Below, one piece after another: positions 9,901-12,388 of a DNA stretch of 12,388 nucleotides. This DNA comes from Baffinella frigidus (Eukaryota > Cryptophyceae > Cryptomonadales > Baffinellaceae): NCBI GenBank assembly GCA_026770585.1, contig MU646512.1, positions 89,795 through 102,182 of the forward strand, given 5' to 3'. The position numbers and the translations under genes were made by a program. The number at the start of each line of letters is the position of its first letter. Position 1 is the stretch's first letter. The notes below the pieces were generated by a model. That model was not told the origin of the DNA. It saw only the letters and a list, made by a program, of their open reading frames with translations, and did no database searches.

Positions 9901-11973
9901 CGTCGGAATCCGACGGCCTTCAAGGGGATTTTTGGAGCCATTTTTCCCGATTTGCCCAGACTGTGAGGGTTGGTGGTAACCACTCACAGCACCCACTCGG
10001 TGGGCTACGAGGGTTTCGTTGACCCCGGATTCCAGGGTGTTACGTGACCAATTTGCAGCAGAAAAATCCTTAGGTTAATTATCTTCAGGTAAGTTGACTT
10101 TTGATGAAAGGTTCGTAGTCCACCGTATGGTACGAGGAACATTCTACGAGCTCGTCAAGTTAATTATTGGATTTTTCCGCGGGAAACACGCCAAAAGTCA
10201 GCGATTGTTGGTCACGTTACACCGGATATCCGGGGCTGGCGTGCCTCGTAGTCTTTTGAGCGACCCTATACCCTAAACCCTAAACCCTAAACCCTAAAGC
10301 CTAAACTCTATACCCTAAACCTCGTTACGCGGTCGTGCAATGTGGCGAACACACGCTTGTATCCCCCGCACTTCAGACCCTAAACCCTACACCCTAAACC
10401 CTACACCCTAAACCCTAAACCTTAAACCCTAAACCCTAAACCCTAAACCCCACACCCTACACCCTACACCCTAAACCCTAGACCCTAAACCCTGAACCCT
10501 AAACCCTAAAACAGGGCCGAGTCTTGGCGGGATGGCGAAATCGCGCGCGGGGGTGCAGAAGCCTGAAATCGAGGTGGGTACAAAAAACTGATGGGCAAAT
10601 TGATGGTCAAACAAATCCTCAGCCCCAAACCCTCAAACCCTCAACCCCATCGAGGTGGGCAAACCCTCAACCCCTGAACCCCGATCCCCGAGATGGGCAA
10701 ACCCTCAACCCCACACCCTTACCCCCTCGACCCCAAACCCTCAACCCCAAACCCTGACCGCGGGGGTGCAGAAGCCTGAAATCGAGGTGGGTAAAAACAA
10801 TTCAGGCAGAGCTAGGTTTAGTTCCGGCAAGTGGACACGCGTTTGACGTTTCTGCTCGTGCGTCGATGCGGGTTGAGGTTACTACCACAAAGGTTTGATA
10901 CCACCTGCACCCCGGCCCGCGACTTGTGCGTGGATACAGGGGGGTACCTCGCTCATAAGAAACAACCCCCCCCTAGGACCCTACAGTAGGCCTATGCCTA
11001 GGGCCCTGTGGTGGTCCTGGGGGGGGGGCTGTTTATTATGAGCGAGGTACCCCTGTGCAGGGTTTAGTTCGGCAAGTCCGCGCCAGGTCATAAGTCGGAT
11101 TTTCATTTTACTACACCATCTACGGGTAAAGTTGATTCTCACCAGGGAAACACGCCAAACGTGTTGGGAATTGGAGCCCTTCGTGGGCGCTACAATGTTT
11201 TTTTGTACCACAAAACACATTTATCGCGAAACGTTGCGTGTGAAATTCCCACTTGTGACATGGCGTGGGGACACGAGTTTGACGCCGGATTGTCCACTTA
11301 TGGATTATCCACTTATGGATTGTCCACTTATGGCGCAGGCGGCGATTTTCACAACGCGTTCTTCTCCCCGAATGTGCCTGACACCCCTCCGGGTGTGCAC
11401 AACACACACCCGGGTGTGTCGGACACCTCACCGGGTGTGCACAACACACATCCGGAGTGTGAGAGAACTCCTGATCCGTGTAGTACCACAAACTCCGCAG
11501 GGGGCTTAGAATGTGGGCATGCTGGTCGTGTAATCAATCTCATCCGGGGGTGTCCGACACCCCTCTGAGTGTGTCTGACACCCCTCCGGGTGTACCTAAC
11601 ACACACCCAGGTGTGTCGGACACCTCATCGGGTGTGCACAACACACACCCGACACCCCTCTGAGTGTGCCTGACACCTCCCCGGGTGGATCCTCTTCTTC
11701 TTTATTACTCTCGAAACAGGTCCTAGCTAGGCCCTTCAGCCTGGAGTTGACTGAAACGATAGTCTATGATCCTTAAGAACGAGCCCGCCTCGGGAACCTC
11801 TGAGTGTGCCTGACACCTCCATGGGTGTGCACAACACACACTGGGTGTGTCCGACACCCCTCTGGGTGTGTCTGACACCTCCCCGGGTGAATCAGGCGGC
11901 GATTGGGCAGCACCATGTGTTCTTCTTCGCTGATGGGCCCTCCGACCTCCTTGAGGAAGACGTTATGGAGAAG
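6903..11973 (+). CDS. COTL1-like: Coactosin-like ADF-H actin-binding protein, five internal exons (partial gene)
   Basis: Coactosin binds actin filaments in the cytoplasm through one ADF-H (cofilin-type) domain. Exons 6903-6986, 8341-8416, 9557-9596, 10515-10573 and 11896-11973 join without frameshift or stop into 112 residues; the family is about 140 long. Visible in order are SPTNWAAFMYEGKNKLVL, FAEFKESCPDD, WAFLRMTAGDQ, ESKRAKFVVIQYNG, PSLGGMAKSRAG, QKPEIE and HHVFFFADGPSDLLEED. The lysine of RAKF corresponds to Lys75 of human coactosin-like protein, required for F-actin binding. Introns are 1354, 1140, 918 and 1322 bp, with donors GTATCC, GCAAGC, GTCTGC and GTGGGT and all acceptors AG. 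Phases agree at each junction (2, 0, 1, 0). The exon carrying the start codon and the last ~12 residues (GGANY-type tail) are not found. The exons look intact, so the gene may be functional; transcription is unproven. Confidence 0.92.
6999..7032 (+). repeat. 17-bp tandem duplication
   Basis: CTTCGAAGGGGTTTTGA occurs exactly twice, at 6999-7015 and 7016-7032. It leads straight into the 15-bp array. A related GGGATTTTGAATAACCCCT lies after exon B, near 8447-8465. Confidence 0.9.
7031..7142 (+). repeat. 15-bp tandem array, 7 copies
   Basis: Units of GAATAACCCCTTAGT and GAATAGTCCCTTATC alternate from 7031 to 7135, followed by a partial unit. The period is a multiple of 3, so it is open in frame (NNPLVNSPLS-like), but it is intronic and shows no sign of being coding. 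Confidence 0.92.
7141..7177 (+). pseudogene. Exon A partial copy (copy 1), frameshifted
   Basis: ACGCTCGTCCTGG..ACAGGATCGGTCGG followed by GTATGC aligns with the 3' half of exon A and its donor (KLVLRNTGSAG; here TLVL then TGSVG). An extra base in the G/A run shifts the frame. Confidence 0.75.
7309..7372 (+). pseudogene. Exon A copy (copy 2), frameshifted, with element inserted at its donor
   Basis: The copy runs from the tryptophan codon region (TGGAGCGGATTTCATC) through GAGGGCAAGAACTCGCTTGT to ACCGGATCCGCCGG. Small insertions, including one in the TATC motif, break the 5' part. The 3' part reads EGKNSLVLRHTGSAG. The donor GT (7373-7374) is followed directly by the element at 7375-7585, then by GTATCG. 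Confidence 0.85.
7375..7585. mobile_element. CCAC-type foldback element, 211 bp (CCACTCGAGG subtype), GT target duplication
   Basis: This is the second copy of the element at 6263-6472, with the same ends and layout. Its central palindrome 7476-7513 (GGTCACGTATCTGACAGAA) pairs at 17 of 19 positions and differs in sequence from the first copy's centre. GT flanks both sides (7373-7374, 7586-7587). Uninterrupted exon A copies read CCGGGTATC at this point, which confirms the insertion site and the 2-bp duplication. Confidence 0.93.
7612..7679. mobile_element. 68-bp CAACGAAATTTAC-type MITE
   Basis: ACGAAAATTACTACACA at 7614-7630 pairs perfectly with 7661-7677. Related elements lie at 7967-8020 (right end missing) and 8671-8738 (opposite orientation). 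The right end abuts exon A copy 3 at TACGAGGGC. Confidence 0.8.
7677..7723 (+). pseudogene. Exon A partial copy (copy 3)
   Basis: The copy reads YEGKTKLVIQNTGPAG in frame, ends GCCGG and is followed by donor GTATCT. The upstream part of the exon is replaced by the 7612-7679 element, so no acceptor is visible. The differences from exon A are conservative (V, then L to I, R to Q, S to P), with no stop or frameshift in the retained part. Confidence 0.82.
7777..7818 (+). repeat. CCCTACGGTAGG-family repeat, copy 1
   Basis: GGACCCTACAGTAGGCA, then GCCGTAGGGACATAGGGGGG. The consensus of at least six copies in the window is GGACCCTACGGTAGGCA, a short gap, then CCGTAGGGACATAGGGGGGT. The first and second halves are partly complementary (CCCTACGG/CCGTAGGG), so it can form a hairpin. 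Confidence 0.85.
7842..7885 (+). pseudogene. Exon A partial copy (copy 4)
   Basis: The copy reads EGTNKLAFRNTGSAG in frame, ends GCCGG and is followed by donor GTATAC. Its 5' part is replaced by CCCTACGGTAGG-family sequence ending CCCTAGGGAC. There is no stop or frameshift in the retained part. Confidence 0.82.
7899..7919 (+). pseudogene. Exon A fragment (copy 5)
   Basis: TTTTCATCCGTTGAGGGCAAG resembles copy 2 (TTTCATCTATCGAGGGCAAG) and exon A (TTCATGTACGAGGGCAAG). Only this short piece remains, so it could be chance, but its position beside the other copies supports homology. Confidence 0.55.
7967..8020. mobile_element. Truncated CAACGAAATTTAC-type MITE
   Basis: CAACGAAATTTACTACACAG and the interior GCTTTACTA...AGACCCAATTGTG match the element at 7612-7679. 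The right terminal repeat is lost, replaced by AATAGGATCC. Confidence 0.75.
8022..8072. repeat. Direct repeat GGATCCT.GTGCAT.GTC
   Basis: GGATCCTCGTGCATTGTC and GGATCCTGGTGCATAGTC occur about 27 bp apart, differing at two positions. Confidence 0.75.
8083..8324 (+). pseudogene. Two pseudo-copies of the exon B acceptor and 5' end
   Basis: Copy 1 reads GGCTCGGTTCACACCAG then GTTCGCGGCGTTTT (8083-8113) and is split there by the element at 8114-8283, resuming with TTAAGG. Copy 2 reads GGCTCGGTCCACACAG then GATATTTCAGAGTTTAAAT (8289-8323) and is degenerate. The true exon B follows as the third unit (GGCGCGGTTCACACAG then GTTCGCGGAGTTTAAGG). After removing the insertion the units are about 34-36 bp long, a tandem triplication across the splice junction. 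Confidence 0.82.
8114..8283. mobile_element. CCAC-type foldback element, 170 bp (CCACACGAGG subtype), TT target duplication
   Basis: The ends CCACACGAGGCT (8114) and AGCCTCGTGTGG (to 8283) are perfect 12-bp inverted repeats. GGTCACGTG at 8175-8183 pairs with CACGTGACC at 8205-8213, the same layout as the elements at 6263 and 7375. TT flanks both sides (8112-8113, 8284-8285). The neighbouring uninterrupted unit (GCGGAGTTTAAGG) shows the empty site. Confidence 0.9.
8341..8416 (+). CDS. Coactosin exon B, followed by a GC donor
   Basis: The 76-bp exon encodes FAEFKESCPDDQCTW followed by AFLRMTAGDQ. Its first base completes the glycine codon begun by exon A. The acceptor is TTCACACAG. No GT lies at the 3' end; CAG followed by GCAAGC at 8417 is an ideal GC-type donor. 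It gives a phase-0 junction to exon C, so the protein reads TAGDQ-ESKRAKF, which is the expected coactosin order. Confidence 0.9.
8480..8519 (+). repeat. CCCTACGGTAGG-family repeat, copy 2
   Basis: GGACCCTACGGTAGGCAACC followed by CGTAGGGACATAGGGGGGTT. This is the best match to the family consensus and the most complete copy in the window. Confidence 0.88.
8525..8628 (+). pseudogene. Exon B copy split by an inverted self-duplication
   Basis: The first half reads TETRALDRCAWFFLRM in the exon B frame (8525-8572). The second half reads AGDQ (8617-8628), followed by GCGAGC like the true GC donor. Between them, 8574-8616 is an inverted copy of adjoining exon sequence: 8574-8594 is the exact reverse complement of 8551-8571, and 8605-8617 pairs with 8618-8630 at 12 of 13. 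The whole therefore forms two hairpins. A template-switch event is the simplest origin. Confidence 0.85.
8671..8738. mobile_element. 68-bp CAACGAAATTTAC-type MITE, intact
   Basis: The 19-bp ends CAACGAAATTTACCACACA and their complement differ at one position. The interior matches the element at 7612-7679 in reverse orientation. GCGTTT occurs near both ends (8661-8666, 8739-8744), but a target duplication is not certain. Confidence 0.85.
8759..8892. mobile_element. Degenerate CCACC-type foldback element
   Basis: The left end CCACCAAACCTCACGGGAGG fits the CCACCAACCCTCAC ends. The right end (GGTCCTCCAGTCGGGCTGG) is only partly complementary, and the flanking dinucleotides (GC, AA) do not match. 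Inside is a stem ACAGACC/GGTCTGT near 8814-8840. It is probably an old, damaged copy. Confidence 0.5.
8962..9000 (+). repeat. CCCTACGGTAGG repeat copy 3 fused to an exon B fragment
   Basis: GGACCCTACGGTAGGACACC followed by CCTAGGA (8962-8988) runs straight into GCTGGCGATCAG (8989-9000), the last four codons of exon B (AGDQ). The fragment is followed by AGGCGG instead of the donor. Confidence 0.75.
9004..9057. repeat. 27-bp exact tandem duplication
   Basis: CGGCACCCTGCGTCCCGCAG plus CACTTTT occurs at 9004-9030 and 9031-9057 without difference, so it is recent. Confidence 0.93.
9069..9191. repeat. CCAAAAGTGAATGT repeat cluster
   Basis: CCACGAGCCCT occurs twice (near 9072 and 9124). TTGCCAAAAGTGAATGT or close variants occur at 9140-9156, 9158-9174 and 9175-9191, with a related CGCTAAAAGTGAATGT near 9090. 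Confidence 0.8.
9270..9545 (+). repeat. Intronic CCCTAAA (telomere-type) array
   Basis: Ten perfect CCCTAAA units occupy 9270-9339, followed by about 200 bp of degenerate variants (CCCCAAA, CCCTCAA, ACCCTGA). The array ends 11 bp before the acceptor of exon C. It lies inside a gene whose flanking exons join in frame, so it is interstitial and not a chromosome end. The motif is the plant-type telomere unit (TTTAGGG on the other strand). Confidence 0.93.
9557..9596 (+). CDS. Coactosin exon C
   Basis: The 40-bp exon encodes ESKRAKFVVIQYN plus the first base of glycine. The acceptor is GGAGTAG and the donor GTCTGC at 9597. SKRAKF holds the lysine equivalent to Lys75 of human coactosin-like protein (codon 9572-9574). 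A tandem copy lacking the first nine bases lies at 9781-9820. Confidence 0.9.
9614..9763. mobile_element. CCAC-type foldback element, 150 bp, TA target duplication
   Basis: The left end is CCTCCAACCCTCACAGCG and the right end (reverse strand) CCACCAACCCTCATGGCT; about 36 of the first 40 bases pair, including TGGGCAAATCGACGATTTTC. The centre GTTGAAGTCGGA/TCCGACTTCAAC (9671-9682, 9684-9695) is a perfect stem. TA lies at 9612-9613 and 9764-9765. Unit 2 of the tandem duplication shows the empty site. Confidence 0.93.
9836..9976. mobile_element. CCAC-type foldback element, 141 bp, TA target duplication
   Basis: The terminal repeats are perfect over 29 bp (CCACCAACCCTCACAGTCTG plus GGCAAATCG). Pairing resumes through AAATCCCCTTG to a central palindrome GGCCGTCGGAATCCGACGGC at 9898-9918, so nearly the whole element folds on itself. 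TA lies at 9834-9835 and 9977-9978. Unit 1 shows the empty site. Confidence 0.94.
10005..10251. mobile_element. 247-bp inverted-repeat element with CTACGAGG ends
   Basis: CTACGAGG (10005) pairs with CCTCGTAG (to 10251). Inside, ACCCCGGATTCCAGGGTG..ACGTGACCAA (10021-10051) pairs with 10208-10235. The interior 10157-10218 is homologous to 5002-5060 on the - strand. Flanking dinucleotides do not match, so the boundaries are uncertain. Confidence 0.6.
10266..10510 (+). repeat. CCCTAAA arrays before exon D
   Basis: CCCTAAA units at 10266-10320 and 10376-10510 include variants (CCCTACA, CCCTAGA, CCTTAAA). Unique sequence of about 55 bp separates the two blocks. The second block runs directly into ACAG, the acceptor of exon D, so telomere-type repeats occupy the position of the branch site and pyrimidine tract. 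Confidence 0.92.
10515..10573 (+). CDS. Coactosin exon D
   Basis: The 59-bp exon completes the glycine codon started by exon C and encodes PSLGGMAKSRAGVQKPEIE. The acceptor is CTAAAACAG. The donor GAG-GTGGGT at 10574 gives phase 0 and leads to exon E. A donor four bases further (G-GTACAA) is possible but would break the phase with exon E. The 3' half is repeated at 10759-10786. Confidence 0.87.
10620..10756 (+). repeat. Degenerate telomere-like repeats with exon D donor fragments
   Basis: CCCTCAACCCC and CCCCAAACCCT variants dominate. ATCGAGGTGGGC (10649-10660) and CGAGATGGGCAAACC (near 10688) resemble the exon D end and donor, so small pieces of the exon-intron border are mixed into the array. 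Confidence 0.75.
10759..10793 (+). pseudogene. Copy of exon D 3' end and donor
   Basis: These 35 bp (CGCGGGGGTGCAGAAGCCTG plus AAATCGAGGTGGGTA) are identical to 10546-10580. They encode AGVQKPEIE followed by GTGGGT. The 5' part of the exon and its acceptor are absent, so it cannot be used as a complete exon. Confidence 0.9.
10936..11056. mobile_element. 121-bp foldback element with CCCTACGGTAGG-type core
   Basis: The left arm (ACAGGGGGGTACCTCGCTCA, from 10936) and right arm (to 11056) pair over about 38 bp, including GGTACCTCGCTCATAA and long C/G runs. The centre (10976-11010) is family copy 4, GGACCCTACAGTAGGC..GCCTAGGGCC. The family core may therefore be part of larger foldback elements. 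Confidence 0.85.
11129..11160 (+). repeat. Fragment of the dispersed repeat seen at 5002 and 10157
   Basis: AAGTTGATTCTCACC then AGGGAAACACGCCAAACGTG matches the other copies in order but is shorter and more diverged. Confidence 0.65.
11290..11334 (+). repeat. 15-bp tandem repeat, 3 copies
   Basis: TTGTCCACTTATGGA occurs at 11290-11304, 11305-11319 (one change) and 11320-11334 (one change). It stands directly before the pseudo-acceptor GCGCAG of the exon E copy. Confidence 0.92.
11339..11372 (+). pseudogene. Copy of exon E acceptor and 5' end
   Basis: GCAG-GCGGCGATT then CGTTCTTCTCCCC aligns with the acceptor and first ~35 bases of exon E (CAG-GCGGCGATTGGGCAGC..GTTCTTCTTCGC). Internal indels lose the coactosin reading, and the copy passes straight into a 21-bp array. 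Confidence 0.78.
11373..11456 (+). repeat. 21-bp tandem array 1, 4 copies
   Basis: Four 21-bp units alternate TGTGCCTGACACCCCTCCGG and TGTGCACAACACACACCCGG types (each plus one base). The period is seven codons, so it is open in several frames. Related arrays lie at 11549-11685 and 11805-11887. Confidence 0.93.
11549..11685 (+). repeat. 21-bp tandem array 2, about 6 copies
   Basis: Units at 11549, 11570, 11591, 11612, 11633 and 11665 are of the same type as array 1. One unit carries a partial duplication (CGACACCCCTCTGAG). Confidence 0.9.
11805..11887 (+). repeat. 21-bp tandem array 3, 4 copies, abutting the exon E acceptor
   Basis: Units at 11805, 11826 (20 bp), 11846 and 11867 end in CCCCGGG, and TGAATCAG with the acceptor of exon E follows at once. 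Arrays 1 and 3 therefore adjoin the false and the true exon E starts respectively. Confidence 0.9.
11896..11973 (+). CDS. Coactosin exon E
   Basis: The 78-bp exon (26 codons, phase 0 at both ends) encodes AAIGQHHVFFFADGPSDL followed by LEEDVMEK. The acceptor is GAATCAG and the donor GAGAAG-GTATCC at 11974. FFAD..SDL.EED fits the C-terminal strand and helix of coactosin (human FVISDRKELEED). The final residues should be in a further exon beyond the window. Confidence 0.92.
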
Positions 11974-11987
11974 GTATCCACCCTCTC

Positions 11988-12039
<52 letters not shown>
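11974..12039 (+). repeat. Donor followed by a CT microsatellite
   Basis: GTATCCAC at the donor is followed by a (CT)n tract from 11981 to 12039. Exon E copy 3 has the same arrangement (GTATCT then a CT/CCCT-rich run, 12360 to the window end), which suggests that donor and tract were duplicated together. Confidence 0.9.
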
Positions 12040-12041
<2 letters not shown>

Positions 12042-12047
12042 CCTAGG

Positions 12048-12086
12048 AACAACCGTATACCCCTACGGACTGCCTACCGTAGGGTC
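12048..12086 (-). repeat. CCCTACGGTAGG-family repeat, copy 5
   Basis: On the - strand this reads GACCCTACGGTAGGCAGTCC then GTAGGGGTATACGGTTGTT. It abuts the exon E fragment FADGPS, apparently replacing that copy's 5' part. Confidence 0.85.
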
Positions 12087-12202
12087 TTTGCAGACGGGCC
12101 CTCCGTAGCCCCCAGGTTTCGAGCCTCATGAAGGCTCGCAACCTGAAGGGTCAATTTGGGTCGAAATGAAGCGGATCTCCCATTGAGGACGGCGTCAGCA
12201 AG
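12087..12202 (+). pseudogene. Exon E copy 2, split by a 69-bp insertion
   Basis: TTTGCAGACGGGCCCTCC (12087-12104) encodes FADGPS; it differs from exon E at three positions, all silent. Then 69 bp intervene, containing a hairpin GGTTTCGAGCCT/AGGCTCGCAACC (12115-12143). GATCTCC..TTGAGGACGGCGT..AAG (12174-12202) resumes the exon, with indels, followed by GTCCGC at the donor position. Confidence 0.75.
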
Positions 12203-12247
12203 GTCCGCTGCCGAGAAGGGAACAGTCCATCTAAACGATAATCGATA

Positions 12248-12287
12248 GGCCCTACGGTAGGCAGTACAGTAGGGGCATAGGGGGGTT
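12248..12287 (+). repeat. CCCTACGGTAGG-family repeat, copy 6
   Basis: GGCCCTACGGTAGGCAGTAC followed by AGTAGGGGCATAGGGGGGTT. It lies between exon E copies 2 and 3. Confidence 0.85.
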
Positions 12288-12315
12288 CGTACGGATAAGG
12301 TGATAGATTCGAGGA

Positions 12316-12359
12316 GCAGATGCTGGTCCGACCACATTGAGGATGACGTCATGGAGGAG
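12316..12359 (+). pseudogene. Exon E copy 3 (3' end and donor)
   Basis: GCAGATGCTGG..TCCGACCACATTGAGGATGA, then CGTCATGGAGGAG and GTATCT. The 3' part encodes SDHIEDDVMEE, against SDLLEEDVMEK in exon E, in frame with the donor. The 5' part has an indel, and no acceptor is visible. Confidence 0.83.
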
Positions 12360-12388
12360 GTATCTCTTTCTCTCCCACCCTCCCTCCC
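12360..12388 (+). other. Donor-like GTATCT and pyrimidine-rich sequence at window edge
   Basis: GTATCTCTTTCTCTCCC and further C/T-rich sequence follow exon E copy 3 up to the end of the window. The last coactosin exon would be expected further downstream. Confidence 0.7.

Larger units (their letters stand above)
9566..9986 (+). repeat. 63-bp tandem duplication of exon C 3' end, each unit carrying its own element
   Basis: Removing the elements and one TA each, unit 1 (9566-9613 plus 9766-9780) and unit 2 (9781-9835 plus 9979-9986) are both 63 bp and differ at only two positions. Each unit contains the last 31 bases of exon C, its donor and CTACACCCTAACCACTCA. The element sits at unit position 48 in unit 1 and position 55 in unit 2. 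Confidence 0.92.
9597..10514 (+). other. Intron 3, 918 bp
   Basis: GT at 9597 and AG at 10513-10514. It holds the second 63-bp unit with a copy of exon C, two CCAC elements, one CTACGAGG-ended inverted repeat, and two CCCTAAA arrays, the second of which abuts the acceptor of exon D. Confidence 0.83.
10574..11895 (+). other. Intron 4, 1322 bp
   Basis: GT at 10574 and AG at 11894-11895. Contents are degenerate CCCTCAACCCC repeats, a copy of the exon D 3' end, a 121-bp foldback with a CCCTACGGTAGG core, a partial homologue of 5002-5060, a 15-bp triple repeat, a copy of the exon E 5' end, and three 21-bp arrays. Confidence 0.82.

Noticed and set aside
9270-10510. Reading the CCCTAAA arrays as a chromosome end or subtelomere
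   Set aside because: The arrays lie in introns of a gene whose exons on both sides join in frame, so they are interstitial. A subtelomeric location of the whole window cannot be excluded but is not shown.
11132-11568. ORFs of 125 and 135 codons with seven-residue repeats
   Set aside because: They arise from the 21-bp array inside intron 4 and from sequence lacking coactosin similarity. They remain possible only as an unproven alternative exon.

Overview
This is eukaryotic nuclear DNA, probably from a protist or alga. The main content is one gene cut into tiny exons by very long, repeat-filled introns. Five exons on the + strand (6903-6986, 8341-8416, 9557-9596, 10515-10573, 11896-11973) join in perfect phase into 112 residues. 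I recognise these as a coactosin-like ADF-H (actin-binding) protein lacking only its first ~15 and last ~12 residues. No six-frame ORF shows this, because every exon is 40-84 bp.

Organism: spliceosomal introns, one GC-AG intron, plant-type CCCTAAA/TTTAGGG repeats and a coactosin gene (I know of none in land plants) fit an alga or alveolate such as a dinoflagellate. This is inference; no rRNA or species marker is present.

Layout. 1-3656: minisatellites, G-rich runs and one foldback element, with no gene I can support. 3657-6650: densely packed foldback (palindromic) elements, including a 422-bp foldback with a smaller TA-flanked element nested in one arm, and a diverged 120-bp inverted repeat about 1.3 kb apart. 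6659-6902: degenerate telomere-like repeats, then a long CT tract ending in an AG acceptor. 6903-11973: the coactosin-like gene. 11974-12388: the start of the next intron, with CT tract and partial exon copies; the last exon is outside the window.

Two patterns stand out. (1) Partial copies of each exon lie in the adjoining introns. Copies upstream of an exon carry its acceptor and 5' end; copies downstream carry its 3' end and donor. The introns therefore seem to have grown by repeated tandem duplication across splice junctions. (2) Eight foldback elements of 129-211 bp begin CCAC and end GTGG, and each is flanked by a matching but different dinucleotide (AT, TC, GG, CC, GT, TT, TA, TA). This suggests a non-autonomous DNA transposon group with 2-bp target duplications of little sequence preference. 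Several sit inside the exon copies, one exactly at a splice-donor GT, and two sit at different TA sites in two 97% identical 63-bp tandem units.
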